64,000 nt of DNA from Silvibacterium acidisoli (GTDB taxonomy: Bacteria; Acidobacteriota; Terriglobia; Terriglobales; Acidobacteriaceae): contig CP085323.1 of assembly GCA_022870745.1 (NCBI GenBank), positions 4,030,001 through 4,094,000 of the forward strand, read 5' to 3'. Shown here piece by piece: positions 9,125 through 17,310 of this stretch. Below the pieces are notes generated by a model. That model was given only the letters and a program-made list of their open reading frames with translations, had not been told where the DNA came from and searched no databases. The translations under genes and the position numbers were made by a program. Numbering within the stretch: the first letter of the stretch is position 1; each line of letters begins with the position of its first letter.

Positions 9125-9634
9125 ATGATCTGCCGCATGACGAAAGAGAATCTCGAGAACCTGCTCCTCGACCCGGAGATGGTGTCGCCCGAGGTGCGCA
9201 GCCACGTAGCGGGATGCCCGGAGTGCAGCCGGGAACTGGCTGAGCTGCAGGCGACGATGGCAGTCCTCGATGCGTGGGAAGCGCCCGAGCCCTCGCCGTT
9301 TTTCGACGCGCGTATGGCTGCGAAGCTGCGCGCCGAGCGCGAGGCCACACCGGCGGGCTTCTTCGAGCGAATGCGTGCCCGCCTGACCTTTGGCTCAAAT
9401 CTTGGATTTCGGCCCATCGCTGCCGGGGCCTTTGCGCTATTGATACTGATTGGCGGAGGCACCTACGCGGGTCTGGTAAATCTGAATGCTCCGACCCCGG
9501 CTGCGGTACATCCTTCGGCTGCCATACAGGACCTGCAGTCGCTCGATGACAACGCCCAGGTCTTCCAGCAGCTCAATGCGCTCGACCAGCAGGATGACGA
9601 CACCAGCAGCGCGCCGGTGAACAGCCAGCTGTAA
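9125..9634 (+). CDS. Zinc-finger anti-sigma factor, membrane-anchored
   Basis: Protein of 169 aa with the ZAS motif HVAGCPEC (His-x3-Cys-x2-Cys) at about residues 28-35 and an upstream Cys3 that may complete the zinc site. A single membrane segment at about residues 98-118 (PIAAGAFALLILIGGGTYAG) separates the cytosolic sigma-binding part from a short periplasmic tail rich in Gln and Asp. It directly follows the sigma factor gene and almost certainly sequesters it. GAAGGCGA precedes the start; an ATG four codons later (9137) would lose Cys3. Confidence 0.85.
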   Translation: MICRMTKENLENLLLDPEMVSPEVRSHVAGCPECSRELAELQATMAVLDAWEAPEPSPFFDARMAAKLRAEREATPAGFFERMRARLTFGSNLGFRPIAAGAFALLILIGGGTYAGLVNLNAPTPAAVHPSAAIQDLQSLDDNAQVFQQLNALDQQDDDTSSAPVNSQL

Positions 9635-9688
9635 ACGCAGTGCCGTTTTTGTTGATTTCAGCAGGTACCACGCTGGTTTGAGGGGACG

Positions 9689-10306
9689 ATGAGGGCAGGG
9701 AAGCACAATCTGGCAGGCCGCTTTGCGTGGCTTACCCGTCGGGGTATGCCTGCGTTGCTCGCCGCCGTGTGCCTTGCCGGCCCTGCCTGGTCGCAGGCCG
9801 TCAGCCGTCCCATGCCCCCGCTTCCACAGGCTGCCCAGCACCCGCACCTCGATCAGTGGTTCCAGAACCACCAGAACATGTCGCCCGAGCAGCGGGAAGA
9901 TGCCTTGCGGCGTGAGCCCGGTTTTCGCAGCCTGCCCGAGTGGCAGCAGCAGCGCCTTATCGACCGCCTGCGCACCCTCGCCTCCAAAACGCCGGAGCAG
10001 CGCCAGCGCACCATAGCTCGCAACGAGATGTTCGAACGGCTCTCGCCCGAGCGGAAGCAGGAAGTTCGCGGCGCGTCGCAGGCCTTGTCGATGTTGCCGC
10101 TGGAGCGCCAGCTGGCGGTTCGCCATGCCTTCCAGCAGCTGCGCCGCATGCCGCCGGATCAGCGCCAGCTGGTGCTGCATTCGGGCAGCTACATGCGCGT
10201 CTTCACACCGCAGGAGCTGACAATTCTCGGCAATATTCTGTCGATCGAGCCCTACCAGCCGGTCCCGGGAGAGATCCCGCAGCCCTATTTCGGCCGTCAG
10301 CCGTAA
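9689..10306 (+). CDS. Exported DUF3106-like protein of the sigma/anti-sigma operon
   Basis: Protein of 205 aa with an N-terminal signal segment (GMPALLAAVCLAGPAWSQA) and then an Arg/Gln-rich helical body. It repeats the pattern (S/T)PEQR, SPERK, PPDQR roughly every 25-30 residues, as in DUF3106 proteins: MSPEQREDALRREPGF, KTPEQRQRTIARNEMF, LSPERKQEVRGA, MPPDQRQLVLHSG. It lies 54 bases after the anti-sigma gene in the same direction and is probably co-transcribed. Periplasmic; the arrangement recalls CpxP-like helical sensors or chaperones that modulate envelope stress, but that function is inference. Confidence 0.75.
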   Translation: MRAGKHNLAGRFAWLTRRGMPALLAAVCLAGPAWSQAVSRPMPPLPQAAQHPHLDQWFQNHQNMSPEQREDALRREPGFRSLPEWQQQRLIDRLRTLASKTPEQRQRTIARNEMFERLSPERKQEVRGASQALSMLPLERQLAVRHAFQQLRRMPPDQRQLVLHSGSYMRVFTPQELTILGNILSIEPYQPVPGEIPQPYFGRQP

Positions 10307-10353
10307 ATCTGGCTTAGAGCAGCAAAAGTATCATCCCTGCTGGCTGATATATC

Positions 10354-10401
10354 TCAAGGCTTCATCAGACTTTTGAGGATGAAGAGCACATTCGCCGGAC
10401 G
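10354..10401 (-). pseudogene. 3' remnant of a second proline dehydrogenase gene
   Basis: Read on the minus strand, these 48 bases encode RPANVLFILKSLMKP plus a TGA stop. This is the C-terminus of the intact proline dehydrogenase about 175 bases away (RPANVLFILKNLMKP). Seven codons differ synonymously and only one changes the residue (Asn to Ser). No further homology is seen upstream of the remnant. The pattern means a copy that evolved as a functional gene before all but its end was lost. Confidence 0.75.
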
Positions 10402-10406
10402 ACGGG

Positions 10407-10515
10407 TGCGGGTGCCCCATCCGAGACAATTCCATCGTCTTGGGTGGGAATGCAAACCGCACGCACCACGCGGATTTGCCATCCCGAGCGCTGTGAGGGA
10501 TCCGCACCTTTCTTC
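10407..10515. repeat. Dispersed palindromic element, partial copy (a)
   Basis: Contains GTGCCCCATC and then the left arm ATCCCGAGCG..GAGGGATC of the dispersed palindrome family. The right arm is degenerate. It sits between convergent genes, between the proline dehydrogenase remnant and the intact gene's stop codon. Confidence 0.55.
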
Positions 10516-10528
10516 CGCAATACATGCC

Positions 10529-11455
10529 TCACGGCTTCATCAGATTTTTCAAAATAAAAAGCACGTTCGCCGGGCGCTCGGCGAGCCGCCGCATGAAGTA
10601 GGGATACCACTCCGGCCCGAACGGCACATAGATGCGGACGTTGTAGCCCTCGGCAACCAGTCTCTTGTGTAGATCGCGGCGTACACCGTAGAGCATCTGG
10701 AACTCGAAGCTGTGCGGATCGATCTTTTCGCTCACGACAAATTTCTTGGTCGCCGCCACCATCGCCTCATCGTGCGTCGCGATGCCGTGATAGGTGCCGC
10801 TGGTCAGAAGCATCTGCATCAGCTTGACGAAATTGGCGTCGACAGCTGATTTGTCGGGAAAGGCCACGCTGGCAGGTTCCTTGTAAGCGCCTTTGCACAG
10901 GCGCACCCGCACGCCCTCTGACGTTAGATTGGCAATGTCCTTCTCGCTGCGGTACAGGTACGCCTGGATCACCACGCCCACATGACCTTTGTTCTCCGGT
11001 ATACGGTGCAGTTCACGCACCATTTCCACCGTGGCCTCGGTGTATGGGCTTCCCTCCATGTCCACACGCACGAAACTGCCGGTCTCGACTGCATGCTTCA
11101 CCAGTCCGGCAACGATCTCCTGCGCCACGTTCACCCCAAGGTCCATGCCCATCTGGGTCAGCTTGAGGCTGACGTTGGCCTTCAGGTTACGGCGCGCAAT
11201 CTCGTCCAGCATCTCGTGGTAGACCCGTGCGGAGCGCAGGGCCTCCTGGTGGTTATGGACGTTTTCGCCAAGGGCGTCGAGCGTCGAGGTCATTCCCTGG
11301 TTTTCGAGCAGGGAAGCGCCGTCGAGCACGTCGTCAATGCGCATGCCGGCGATAAATCGTTTGGACATGCGGCGTCCAAGGGTGGATTGTTCAGAAAACT
11401 GCCGGAGTGGCTTGTTCTGCGAAAGTGCCAGGAGAGAAGAACGGAGGATATCCAT
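10529..11455 (-). CDS. Proline dehydrogenase (monofunctional)
   Basis: FAD-dependent oxidation of L-proline to pyrroline-5-carboxylate, a 308-aa TIM barrel typical of stand-alone bacterial PRODH (no P5C dehydrogenase domain). Visible motifs are the NVSLKLTQMG strand, DMEGSPYTEATVE, QAYLYRSEKD, VRLCKGAYKEP and HSFEFQMLYGVRRDL. The conserved end is YVPFGPEWYPYFMRRLAERP, containing the substrate-binding Arg pair (RRLAER). I chose MDILRSSLL as the start; the frame is open 22 codons more but those lack family character. A remnant of a second copy lies just downstream. Confidence 0.95.
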   Translation of the reverse strand: MDILRSSLLALSQNKPLRQFSEQSTLGRRMSKRFIAGMRIDDVLDGASLLENQGMTSTLDALGENVHNHQEALRSARVYHEMLDEIARRNLKANVSLKLTQMGMDLGVNVAQEIVAGLVKHAVETGSFVRVDMEGSPYTEATVEMVRELHRIPENKGHVGVVIQAYLYRSEKDIANLTSEGVRVRLCKGAYKEPASVAFPDKSAVDANFVKLMQMLLTSGTYHGIATHDEAMVAATKKFVVSEKIDPHSFEFQMLYGVRRDLHKRLVAEGYNVRIYVPFGPEWYPYFMRRLAERPANVLFILKNLMKP

Positions 11456-11687
11456 TGCAATAAGGGGCCGATCGTATTCTCGCACATTGCCGCTGGTGGC
11501 AAAGTCACAGGCGGCGGTCACAAATCAATCGATGGTTGGGTGACAAATTTTTGAAATTGCACCAAAATTGGAAAACTTCGGTAATACGCTCGGCATCACA
11601 TGTTGAGTTGGGCAGGCAGGATTCTGACCGACTTGCCTTCTACAGCACCCAAACACGCAACCCAATCGCTTCAACGGAGAAACAACC

Positions 11688-11945
11688 ATGGTCAATCAAT
11701 GCGCGAATCCGAAGTGCGCGAAGCCACTTCACTACCTGCGCGAAGGTCGTATTTTTGTCTTCAACCTGCAGACGCCGGTTATGGACTCTTCTGCTAAAGT
11801 CTCTGACCACCGCCTCAGGCACTATTGGCTGTGCGGAGACTGCTCCCTGCACATGTTCCTCGAGAAGACCACGACTGGAGTACGGCTGGTGAACAAGCCG
11901 AATCCGCATTCGTCCGAGCGGATTGTTGAAGCCCTCGCGTCCTGA
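11688..11945 (+). CDS. Small zinc-ribbon-like protein of unknown function
   Basis: Protein of 85 aa with two cysteine knuckles, CANPKC near residue 5 and CGDC near residue 49, separated by about 40 residues that include FVFNLQTP and HRLRHYWL. The spacing suits a single zinc ribbon. It has its own intrinsic terminator and is flanked by unrelated genes. A nucleic-acid or protein-binding role is plausible, but no function can be assigned. Confidence 0.7.
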   Translation: MVNQCANPKCAKPLHYLREGRIFVFNLQTPVMDSSAKVSDHRLRHYWLCGDCSLHMFLEKTTTGVRLVNKPNPHSSERIVEALAS

Positions 11946-11970
11946 ACCGACCCGAAAGACGCCCCGGAAT

Positions 11971-12000
11971 TAAAAAGCGCCCTCAGTAGGGGCGCTTTTT
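11971..12000 (+). terminator. Rho-independent terminator after the zinc-ribbon gene
   Basis: AAAAAGCGCCC pairs with GGGCGCTTTTT around a short loop, giving a strong hairpin that ends in a T-run, 26 bases after the stop codon. The A/T flanks make it potentially bidirectional. Confidence 0.88.
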
Positions 12001-12095
12001 CAGGCCTTAGGAAACTCTGAAGATGCGTTATTCGTCCTTCACGGAAGTTCGGGCGAAAAAAAATGCCATTCCCCGGCGAACTTCAGCGGCGGAAT

Positions 12096-12136
12096 GTAAA
12101 TTTACCGCATCTACTATGCTTAAAAGGGTTTACCCT
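12096..12136 (+). promoter_or_regulatory. Candidate HU/IHF promoter with two palindromes
   Basis: A possible -10 box TATGCT (12115-12120) lies between two perfect inverted repeats, GTAAATTTAC (12096-12105) and AGGGT-TT-ACCCT (12125-12136). Both contain TTTACC, 28 bases apart. They could be operator half-sites, possibly autoregulatory. No good -35 box is seen. Confidence 0.35.
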
Positions 12137-12168
12137 AGACAACGGATTAGACATCGGAGCAAGATCAC

Positions 12169-12498
12169 ATGACAAAGGCAGAGTTGGTTGAGGAAGTCAC
12201 CCAGCTTGGCGACCTCACAAGGCGCGATGGAGAGGTCATCGTAGATACAATTTTCGATGCCGTGATAGGTGCCCTGAAATCGGGAGATAAAATCGAGATC
12301 CGCGGATTCGGCAGCTTCCGCATCCGTCAGCGCAAGCCCAGGATCGGGCGCAATCCTAAAACGGGAACCAAAGTCGAGGTGCCTGCGAAGCGTGTTCCTT
12401 ACTTTAAGCCCAGCAAGGAATTGCGCGACCTCGTAAATCCTCACGAGGCAGAAAGCGCAGCTGCCCCCGCGACCGAACCAGAAGATCCAACCGCATAA
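12169..12498 (+). CDS. HU/IHF-family DNA-bending protein
   Basis: Nucleoid-associated protein of 109 aa. The whole bacterial histone-like fold is present: MTKAELVEEV, the IEIRGFGSF turn, and the DNA-intercalating arm RPKIG-type sequence, here RKPRIGRNPKTG, then VPYFKPSKELRDLVN. The DKIEIRGFGSFRIRQRK wording is closer to IHF subunits than to HU. An acidic 15-residue Ala/Glu/Pro tail follows the fold. No partner subunit gene is adjacent, so it may act as a homodimer. Confidence 0.93.
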   Translation: MTKAELVEEVTQLGDLTRRDGEVIVDTIFDAVIGALKSGDKIEIRGFGSFRIRQRKPRIGRNPKTGTKVEVPAKRVPYFKPSKELRDLVNPHEAESAAAPATEPEDPTA

Positions 12499-12535
12499 CC
12501 GACCCGCTGGGCTTTCCCGGCCCAGCGATCGTACG

Positions 12536-13342
12536 TTAGTCCCTGCGAATTCCTACGACCGAAAACATCCTTCCGGTAAACCCGTCTTCTCCGCGATACG
12601 AGAAGTAGCGGTCGTTCCGCGTCTTCGTGCATTCGTGGAGCACAGCGATCGAACCGGCGTCCACGCCGCACTCGACCAGCTGCCGCCGGTTGGCCTCCGC
12701 CAGGTCGAGGTGCCGTTCTCCGCTGACCAGATCATCGGCATAAGCAAATCGCTGATGAAACTCAACAAGCACCTCTTCTCCCACCTGGAAGCAGCAGCGC
12801 CCAATGCCCGGACCGACTGCAGCTGAAACATCTGAGGGATCGGTTCCGAACTCCTCCTTCATTTTCCTGAGCCCTGCCTCGACAATTCCTTTAACGGTCC
12901 CCCTCCAGCCTGCATGGAAGGCTCCCACAGCGCGGTTCCTGCGATCCGCGATGAGTACCGGGATGCAGTCCGCCGTCTGGATCGCGAGGAGAACGCCGGA
13001 GTCGCCGGTGACGAGTCCGTCAGCAGCCCGGCTGGCTTCTTCGGAGGCGTCCGATCGGCGAACAGGAACGACATCGGCGGAATGCACCTGTTTCAGCGTG
13101 ACGTAGGGAAAGCCAGCATCACCGGTGATCGCCTGGACAAAGTCACGCCGGTTGGCCAGCACCGTCTCACGCAAGTCAGACGATGTCAGGCCCAGGTTCA
13201 ATTCGCCGGGAGCGGCCGGATCTTTCCGATATACAAGCGAGCGTCCCCCGATGCGGGTGCTGAAGCCATGAACCAGCCAGTCGATCTTTTCAAGGACAGG
13301 GGCGCGGACAACGTCGAGTACGGCAGCGGGAGGAGACTGCAT
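12536..13342 (-). CDS. pgeF: Purine nucleoside phosphorylase / polyphenol-oxidase-like PgeF (YfiH family)
   Basis: Multicopper-laccase-fold protein of the YfiH/PgeF family, whose characterised members process purine nucleosides or edit peptidoglycan precursors. Conserved blocks are LKQVHSADV, ADGLVTGDSGVLLAIQTADC, VGAFHAGWRGTVKGI and GPGIGRCCFQVG, which supply the His/Cys/His metal-site residues. It is 268 aa from the chosen ATG. The frame is open 27 codons further to 13423, but that stretch covers a perfect hairpin and lacks family sequence. The upstream region carries several inverted repeats. Confidence 0.9.
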   Translation of the reverse strand: MQSPPAAVLDVVRAPVLEKIDWLVHGFSTRIGGRSLVYRKDPAAPGELNLGLTSSDLRETVLANRRDFVQAITGDAGFPYVTLKQVHSADVVPVRRSDASEEASRAADGLVTGDSGVLLAIQTADCIPVLIADRRNRAVGAFHAGWRGTVKGIVEAGLRKMKEEFGTDPSDVSAAVGPGIGRCCFQVGEEVLVEFHQRFAYADDLVSGERHLDLAEANRRQLVECGVDAGSIAVLHECTKTRNDRYFSYRGEDGFTGRMFSVVGIRRD

Positions 13343-13721
13343 GATGAGAGATATCTTATGAGATTTGGGTGCAGGCGGAGGAGCGAATGGGCTCACTTTC
13401 CAGTGAGCCCGCTCAAGAGGCATGAGGAAGGGGGCTTGGTCGGATAATTTGAAGAGAGCCCGTCGAAGACAGGCTTCAAATTAGAGAGTTTACTGCTAGA
13501 GAAAAGTTGTTTAGCGCCTGAAGTTGCCTCTAATCTTGCCTAACTAGTAAGCAATCGACTTGCCAAAACTGCTTATCTCTCCGCCATAATCTTTGGATTT
13601 ACGCGTTTTCAATGAGATACAAAACGTTTTAGAGGAAAATCTATTCCATAATGGAATTTTTACCGGGTTTCACTTCAGCGCTCGCGGAGAAATAATGGGA
13701 AAAAGTGGTATTTATATGCCA
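13343..13721. promoter_or_regulatory. Leader region of pgeF with hairpins and palindromes
   Basis: A 379-base gap. It holds a perfect 9-bp stem-loop, GGGCTCACT and AGTGAGCCC around TTCC (13389-13410), and a 9-bp inverted repeat AATTTGAAG/CTTCAAATT (13446-13482). It also holds two short palindromes, AAAACGTTTT (13621-13630) and ATTCCATAATGGAAT (13643-13657), in AT-rich DNA. No gene is visible. The palindromes may be operators; no T-run follows either hairpin. Confidence 0.4.
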
Positions 13722-15146
13722 CTATGTTCCGCTTGCATGCTCAGCGTGAGCAGCTTCCGTCTCGATCAGCTTAATTTTGTTGAGAAGTGCCTTGTAGCTC
13801 ACTCGCAGTCTTCGTGCCGCCTCACGCCGATTCCATTTTGTGGCCACCAGCATTTCCTGGATCGCGTGCCGTTCCGCAGCCCAGGCGGCCTGGCGGCCTA
13901 TCTCGAGCAGTGAGGGCTCTTTCGGAACGATGGGGAACTCTATCGGATCGACAATCGTTTCTGGCTTATCCGCAGCGGCTGCAGGTATCGCATGCAATGC
14001 GAGCTCGCGGATGATCTGCGTAGCGTCAGCGACGATCACGTAGCGTTTGCATAGGTTCTCGAGCTCACGGATGTTTCCCGGCCACGCGTAATTTACCAGC
14101 GCATCCATTGCCTCCCGGGGAAAGTCCGGTACCGGCCGGTCATAGACTCCGGAATACTTATCGATGAAGTGCCGTATCAGGCCGGAAATCTCATTTCGCC
14201 GTTCACGGAGCGGTGGGATGTGAACGGTAACGACATTGATCCGGTAGAAGAGATCTTCCCGGAAGAGCCCTTCGGCCACCCGCTGCTCGAGCAACTTGTT
14301 CGTGGCACAGAGCACGCGAACATCGACTGCGGTGTCCCGCTTGGCACCGAGACGGGCGAACTCGCCGTCCTGCAGGACATGCAGGAGCTTGGCTTGTAGC
14401 GCCGGATGCATCTCCCCGATTTCATCCAGGAACAAGGTTCCGCCATCCGCAAGTTCGAACTTTCCTGGCTTGGAACGTTGTGCTCCGGTGAAAGCGCCAG
14501 CCTCATAGCCGAAGAGCTCGCTTTCAAGCAGATCATTAGGGATTGCCGCGCAATTGACCTTAATAAAGGGCTTATCGCATCTTCCGGACAGGGAGAATAT
14601 GAGCCGTGCGGCGATTTCCTTGCCGACTCCGCTCTCTCCGCGGATCAGTACCGTGGCGCTGGTGGTGGCGACCTTCTCGATGGTGTCGCGAATCTCCCGC
14701 ATGCGCGGCGAGGAGCTGAAGAGGCTTGGGGTGACAACGAGACCGCTGCCCGGCGCAATCACCGGTGTCGCTCCATTTCCCCCAGGAAGTTCATCGAGCA
14801 GCCGGTCCAGCACGGCGGCAACGTCGCCCTGCGCCAGCGGCAACGGCAGAAATGCGGTAGCACCCAGCTTGGCGGCCTCGAAAGCCAGGTGAGTGGCGTC
14901 GACGGCGACCGCGATTACAGGAATGCCCGGGGAGCTTTTGCGCAGCAATCGCAATCCGCTCGGGCGATGGTCAAGCTCCAGCACCACGAGGTCCGGATGG
15001 AGCGCTCGCGCCTTCTCCGCGACGTCTTCGACGCTTGCCTGAAGTTCGGCAACGCCGCCGTGAGCGCGGAAATATCCACGAAGAGTACTGATAGCTTTTT
15101 CGTTCTGCAACGCTATCAGTACCCGATATTGCTTCGACTCGGGCAT
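13722..15146 (-). CDS. Sigma-54-dependent activator with degenerate receiver domain
   Basis: NtrC-type enhancer-binding protein, 474 aa. Residues 1-120 have the receiver fold, but the acidic pair is gone (VLIALQNE) and the phosphoacceptor position holds Glu57 (PDLVVLELD). The AAA+ domain (about 140-375) has Walker A GESGVGKE, the sigma-54 contact loop GAFTGA, Walker B GGTLFLDEIGE and the R-finger region FREDLFYRINV. A Fis-type helix-turn-helix ends the protein (EMLVATKWNRREAARRLRVSYKALLNKI, about 425-460). It should activate sigma-54 promoters without conventional phosphorylation. No partner kinase is adjacent. Confidence 0.92.
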   Translation of the reverse strand: MPESKQYRVLIALQNEKAISTLRGYFRAHGGVAELQASVEDVAEKARALHPDLVVLELDHRPSGLRLLRKSSPGIPVIAVAVDATHLAFEAAKLGATAFLPLPLAQGDVAAVLDRLLDELPGGNGATPVIAPGSGLVVTPSLFSSSPRMREIRDTIEKVATTSATVLIRGESGVGKEIAARLIFSLSGRCDKPFIKVNCAAIPNDLLESELFGYEAGAFTGAQRSKPGKFELADGGTLFLDEIGEMHPALQAKLLHVLQDGEFARLGAKRDTAVDVRVLCATNKLLEQRVAEGLFREDLFYRINVVTVHIPPLRERRNEISGLIRHFIDKYSGVYDRPVPDFPREAMDALVNYAWPGNIRELENLCKRYVIVADATQIIRELALHAIPAAAADKPETIVDPIEFPIVPKEPSLLEIGRQAAWAAERHAIQEMLVATKWNRREAARRLRVSYKALLNKIKLIETEAAHAEHASGT

Positions 15147-15237
15147 GTTTTGTACAAAGTGTAGCTCGAAACGTTATGCGGTGGTCACCGGAAAATTTAT
15201 AAAAAAGTAACGCCCGGGATCGAAGCATATTCGGGGC

Positions 15238-16557
15238 TCAGCGCAGTCGCAGCAATGCAGCTCCATGCGCAGGCAGGTTGATCTTCAAAGAAGCGCTGGT
15301 ACCGGTTTCTTTTCTCTCCCACAGATCCCGAACGCGATAGGTGCGGCCGGTTAGCCCGGCTTTGCTCCATGGGTAGGCGATACTTGCCGGCGCGTCGCTC
15401 AGGTTGAAGACCGCCAGGATCTGGTCCCCGCCCTCTCTGGCTACCCAGATAACGGTATCGGTCTCTTCCACGACCGGATGATTGGCGCTTGAGTGCTGAT
15501 TGACGGCAATGACTTCAGGATTGGTCAGCATTTTCGTCATCGCCGGATTGAGCTTTGTGAGGTTGGCGCCGAGAATCAACGGCGAGCGGGCGATGGACCA
15601 GAGGGTGAACTGGGTCTTCCGCTCCTCCATCGTCAGCCGCGATTCGCGCGGATCGCCCCAGCCGGGGCGCGGACCTAAATAGCCGAAGGGCAGCATGTCG
15701 GCATCGGGCCAATGGCCAGGACCCGCCTGCGGGGACCAGTGGGAGAGCAGAGCGAACTGATTCCGGATGCTCTGGGGAAAGGTGGCTGAGCCGGTCTTCG
15801 ACCACACGTCCCAAACGTCATCGGAGATGCGCCAAAGCTGCGCATACTTGCGAACATCTTCGGCCTGGTCCAGCGGCGTGGGGCCGGGCGAGAGACTCAG
15901 CACAATGGGGCGGCCGGTCTTGCGCAATGCCGCGGACATCATGTGAATCTCGTGCGTGTCGTAAGGCTGCGAGATGCAGTCGACCTTCAGGAAGTCCACG
16001 CCCCAGCTCGCGTAAAGCCGCGCCATGGAATCGTAATAGGCTTGTCCGGCTGCGTTGTCTTTCACGCCATAGTTGTCGGCGTTCCAGCGGCAGAGGTCGT
16101 TGCGGTCGGCGGCATCGGAGGCGTGAAGGCTGGACCCGGCGATAGGCAAGTTCTTTTCGACGGCTCCCTTCGGAATTCCGCGGACGATATGGATGCCGAA
16201 CTTCAGGCCCATGGCGTGGACCGAATCGACGAGGGGCTTAAAGCCTTCGGGAAAGCGGTCCGTCGCGGGCTGATAGAGCCCGTTGGCTGAAACGGTAAAG
16301 CCCTGGTCCGCGCCTTTTTTCCCGGCATTCTCGGGGTGCGCGAGGTACCAGCCCTCATCGACGACAACGTAGCGCCAGCCAAAAGGCTGCAGGTGCTGAT
16401 GGAACCACGCGACGTTCGCCTTGAACTCCTGCTCATTGATGGTGAGTCCGTAGGCGTCCCAGCTGTTCCAGCCCATTGGTGGAGTGGGAGCGAGTTGGGC
16501 ATGCGCAGAAACGATGGAGCCGGCCAGCAGCAGAAGGGCAGAAAGAGAACGCTTCAA
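15238..16557 (-). CDS. Exported alpha-galactosidase, glycoside hydrolase family 27
   Basis: Retaining alpha-galactosidase (439 aa) that removes terminal alpha-galactosyl groups from oligosaccharides or galactomannan. A signal peptide (RSLSALLLLAGSIVSAHAQ) is followed by the GH27 barrel: PPMGWNSWDAYG, YVVVDEGW, GLKFGIHIVRGIP, then VDFLKVDC with the nucleophile Asp, and RISDDVWD with the acid/base Asp. A C-terminal beta domain (about 350-439) completes it. The start codon appears to be TTG with GAGGTG upstream. No other galactan genes are adjacent; it stands alone between a regulator and an unknown gene. Confidence 0.93.
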   Translation of the reverse strand: MKRSLSALLLLAGSIVSAHAQLAPTPPMGWNSWDAYGLTINEQEFKANVAWFHQHLQPFGWRYVVVDEGWYLAHPENAGKKGADQGFTVSANGLYQPATDRFPEGFKPLVDSVHAMGLKFGIHIVRGIPKGAVEKNLPIAGSSLHASDAADRNDLCRWNADNYGVKDNAAGQAYYDSMARLYASWGVDFLKVDCISQPYDTHEIHMMSAALRKTGRPIVLSLSPGPTPLDQAEDVRKYAQLWRISDDVWDVWSKTGSATFPQSIRNQFALLSHWSPQAGPGHWPDADMLPFGYLGPRPGWGDPRESRLTMEERKTQFTLWSIARSPLILGANLTKLNPAMTKMLTNPEVIAVNQHSSANHPVVEETDTVIWVAREGGDQILAVFNLSDAPASIAYPWSKAGLTGRTYRVRDLWERKETGTSASLKINLPAHGAALLRLR

Positions 16558-16621
16558 AGTGGAGCACCTCGTGAGTTGGCAACCAGTCTAACGGATGCGG
16601 GTGGTTTGCGGCTGGCGAGTC

Positions 16622-16627
16622 GATAAT
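16622..16627 (+). promoter_or_regulatory. Candidate leaderless -10 box before the exported unknown
   Basis: GATAAT six bases before a GTG codon that starts a good signal peptide. The first base departs from TANNNT, so this is a weaker case than the others. Confidence 0.3.
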
Positions 16628-16633
16628 AGGGTT

Positions 16634-17185
16634 GTGGGAAGATTTCTGAATGTTCTGATGAGCGCGGCCATGGCCGTGTGTATGGCCGCAGCGGCGCAAA
16701 CCTCCGCTTCACCGGCTTTGCAATTGAAGCTGGAGCCGGGACCAGAAGTGCGCGGCGTGCCTGCGTCTTTTGTCTACACGATCGTCAATGCCAGCGATCA
16801 CGACGTTCGCCTGCCGAAGCCGGTAGTCAATTGCGGTGACGTCTTCTTCGGAGAGGTCTGGGTCCATGTGAAGTTCAAGCCGCCTGGGCACGCGGTAGTA
16901 CAGGGGCCGGAGCACGGCTGCTCCAACGATTACGTAGCGACCACGACCGCGTTGAAGCGCGCGGAGAGCTGGCCGGTTCTGCATCCGGGCGAATCGATAA
17001 GCCAGACGCTGCCGCAGGCGCAGCTGCACTACGACGCCGGCAAGACGGGCAGCTACGAGGTGTGGGCGGAGTATCGGCCACCGTATTTGTCTCCGCAGGA
17101 GCAACGGGCACTGCGTAAAGCAGGCATCGATTTTCCTGCGGCGGAGATGCGGACGCCGCATGTGAGCTACCGGAGTAAGCCGTAA
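16634..17185 (+). CDS. Exported protein of unknown function
   Basis: Protein of 183 aa from a GTG start that begins a signal peptide (GRFLNVLMSAAMAVCMAAAAQT). The frame is open 13 codons further upstream, but those do not resemble a signal. The mature part looks like a beta-sandwich (LQLKLEPGPEVRG, FVYTIVNASDHDVRLPKP, YEVWAEYRPPY) and contains two Cys residues (NCGDVFF, HGCSNDY) that could form a disulfide. Divergent from the alpha-galactosidase by 76 bases. I do not recognise a family; the layout resembles intracellular-proteinase-inhibitor-like or filamin-like exported domains. Confidence 0.65.
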   Translation: MGRFLNVLMSAAMAVCMAAAAQTSASPALQLKLEPGPEVRGVPASFVYTIVNASDHDVRLPKPVVNCGDVFFGEVWVHVKFKPPGHAVVQGPEHGCSNDYVATTTALKRAESWPVLHPGESISQTLPQAQLHYDAGKTGSYEVWAEYRPPYLSPQEQRALRKAGIDFPAAEMRTPHVSYRSKP

Positions 17186-17197
17186 AAGTTGCTCCCC

Positions 17198-17272
17198 GTC
17201 ATTCCGAACGCAGCGAGGAATCTCGATGCTGAGAGAAGCGTAAGGTGCCGATTCATAGCTGCTCGGAATGAC
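17198..17272. repeat. Dispersed palindromic element (b)
   Basis: Starts GTCATTCCGAACGCAGCGAG, then GAATCTCGATG, and closes with CTCGGAATGAC. The outer arms pair, but the inner right arm (GATTCAT) is degenerate. It lies 12 bases after a stop codon and before the paiB-like start. Confidence 0.8.
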
Positions 17273-17310
17273 AAGCGCGAAGAACGGTGATACCACTGTC
17301 AGGTGAATTC

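Noticed and set aside
10529-11521. Longer start for proline dehydrogenase
   Set aside because: The 22 extra residues do not resemble the family and the MDILRSSLL start gives the normal N-terminus.
13343-13423. 27-codon N-terminal extension of PgeF
   Set aside because: It covers a perfect hairpin and lacks similarity to the family N-terminus.
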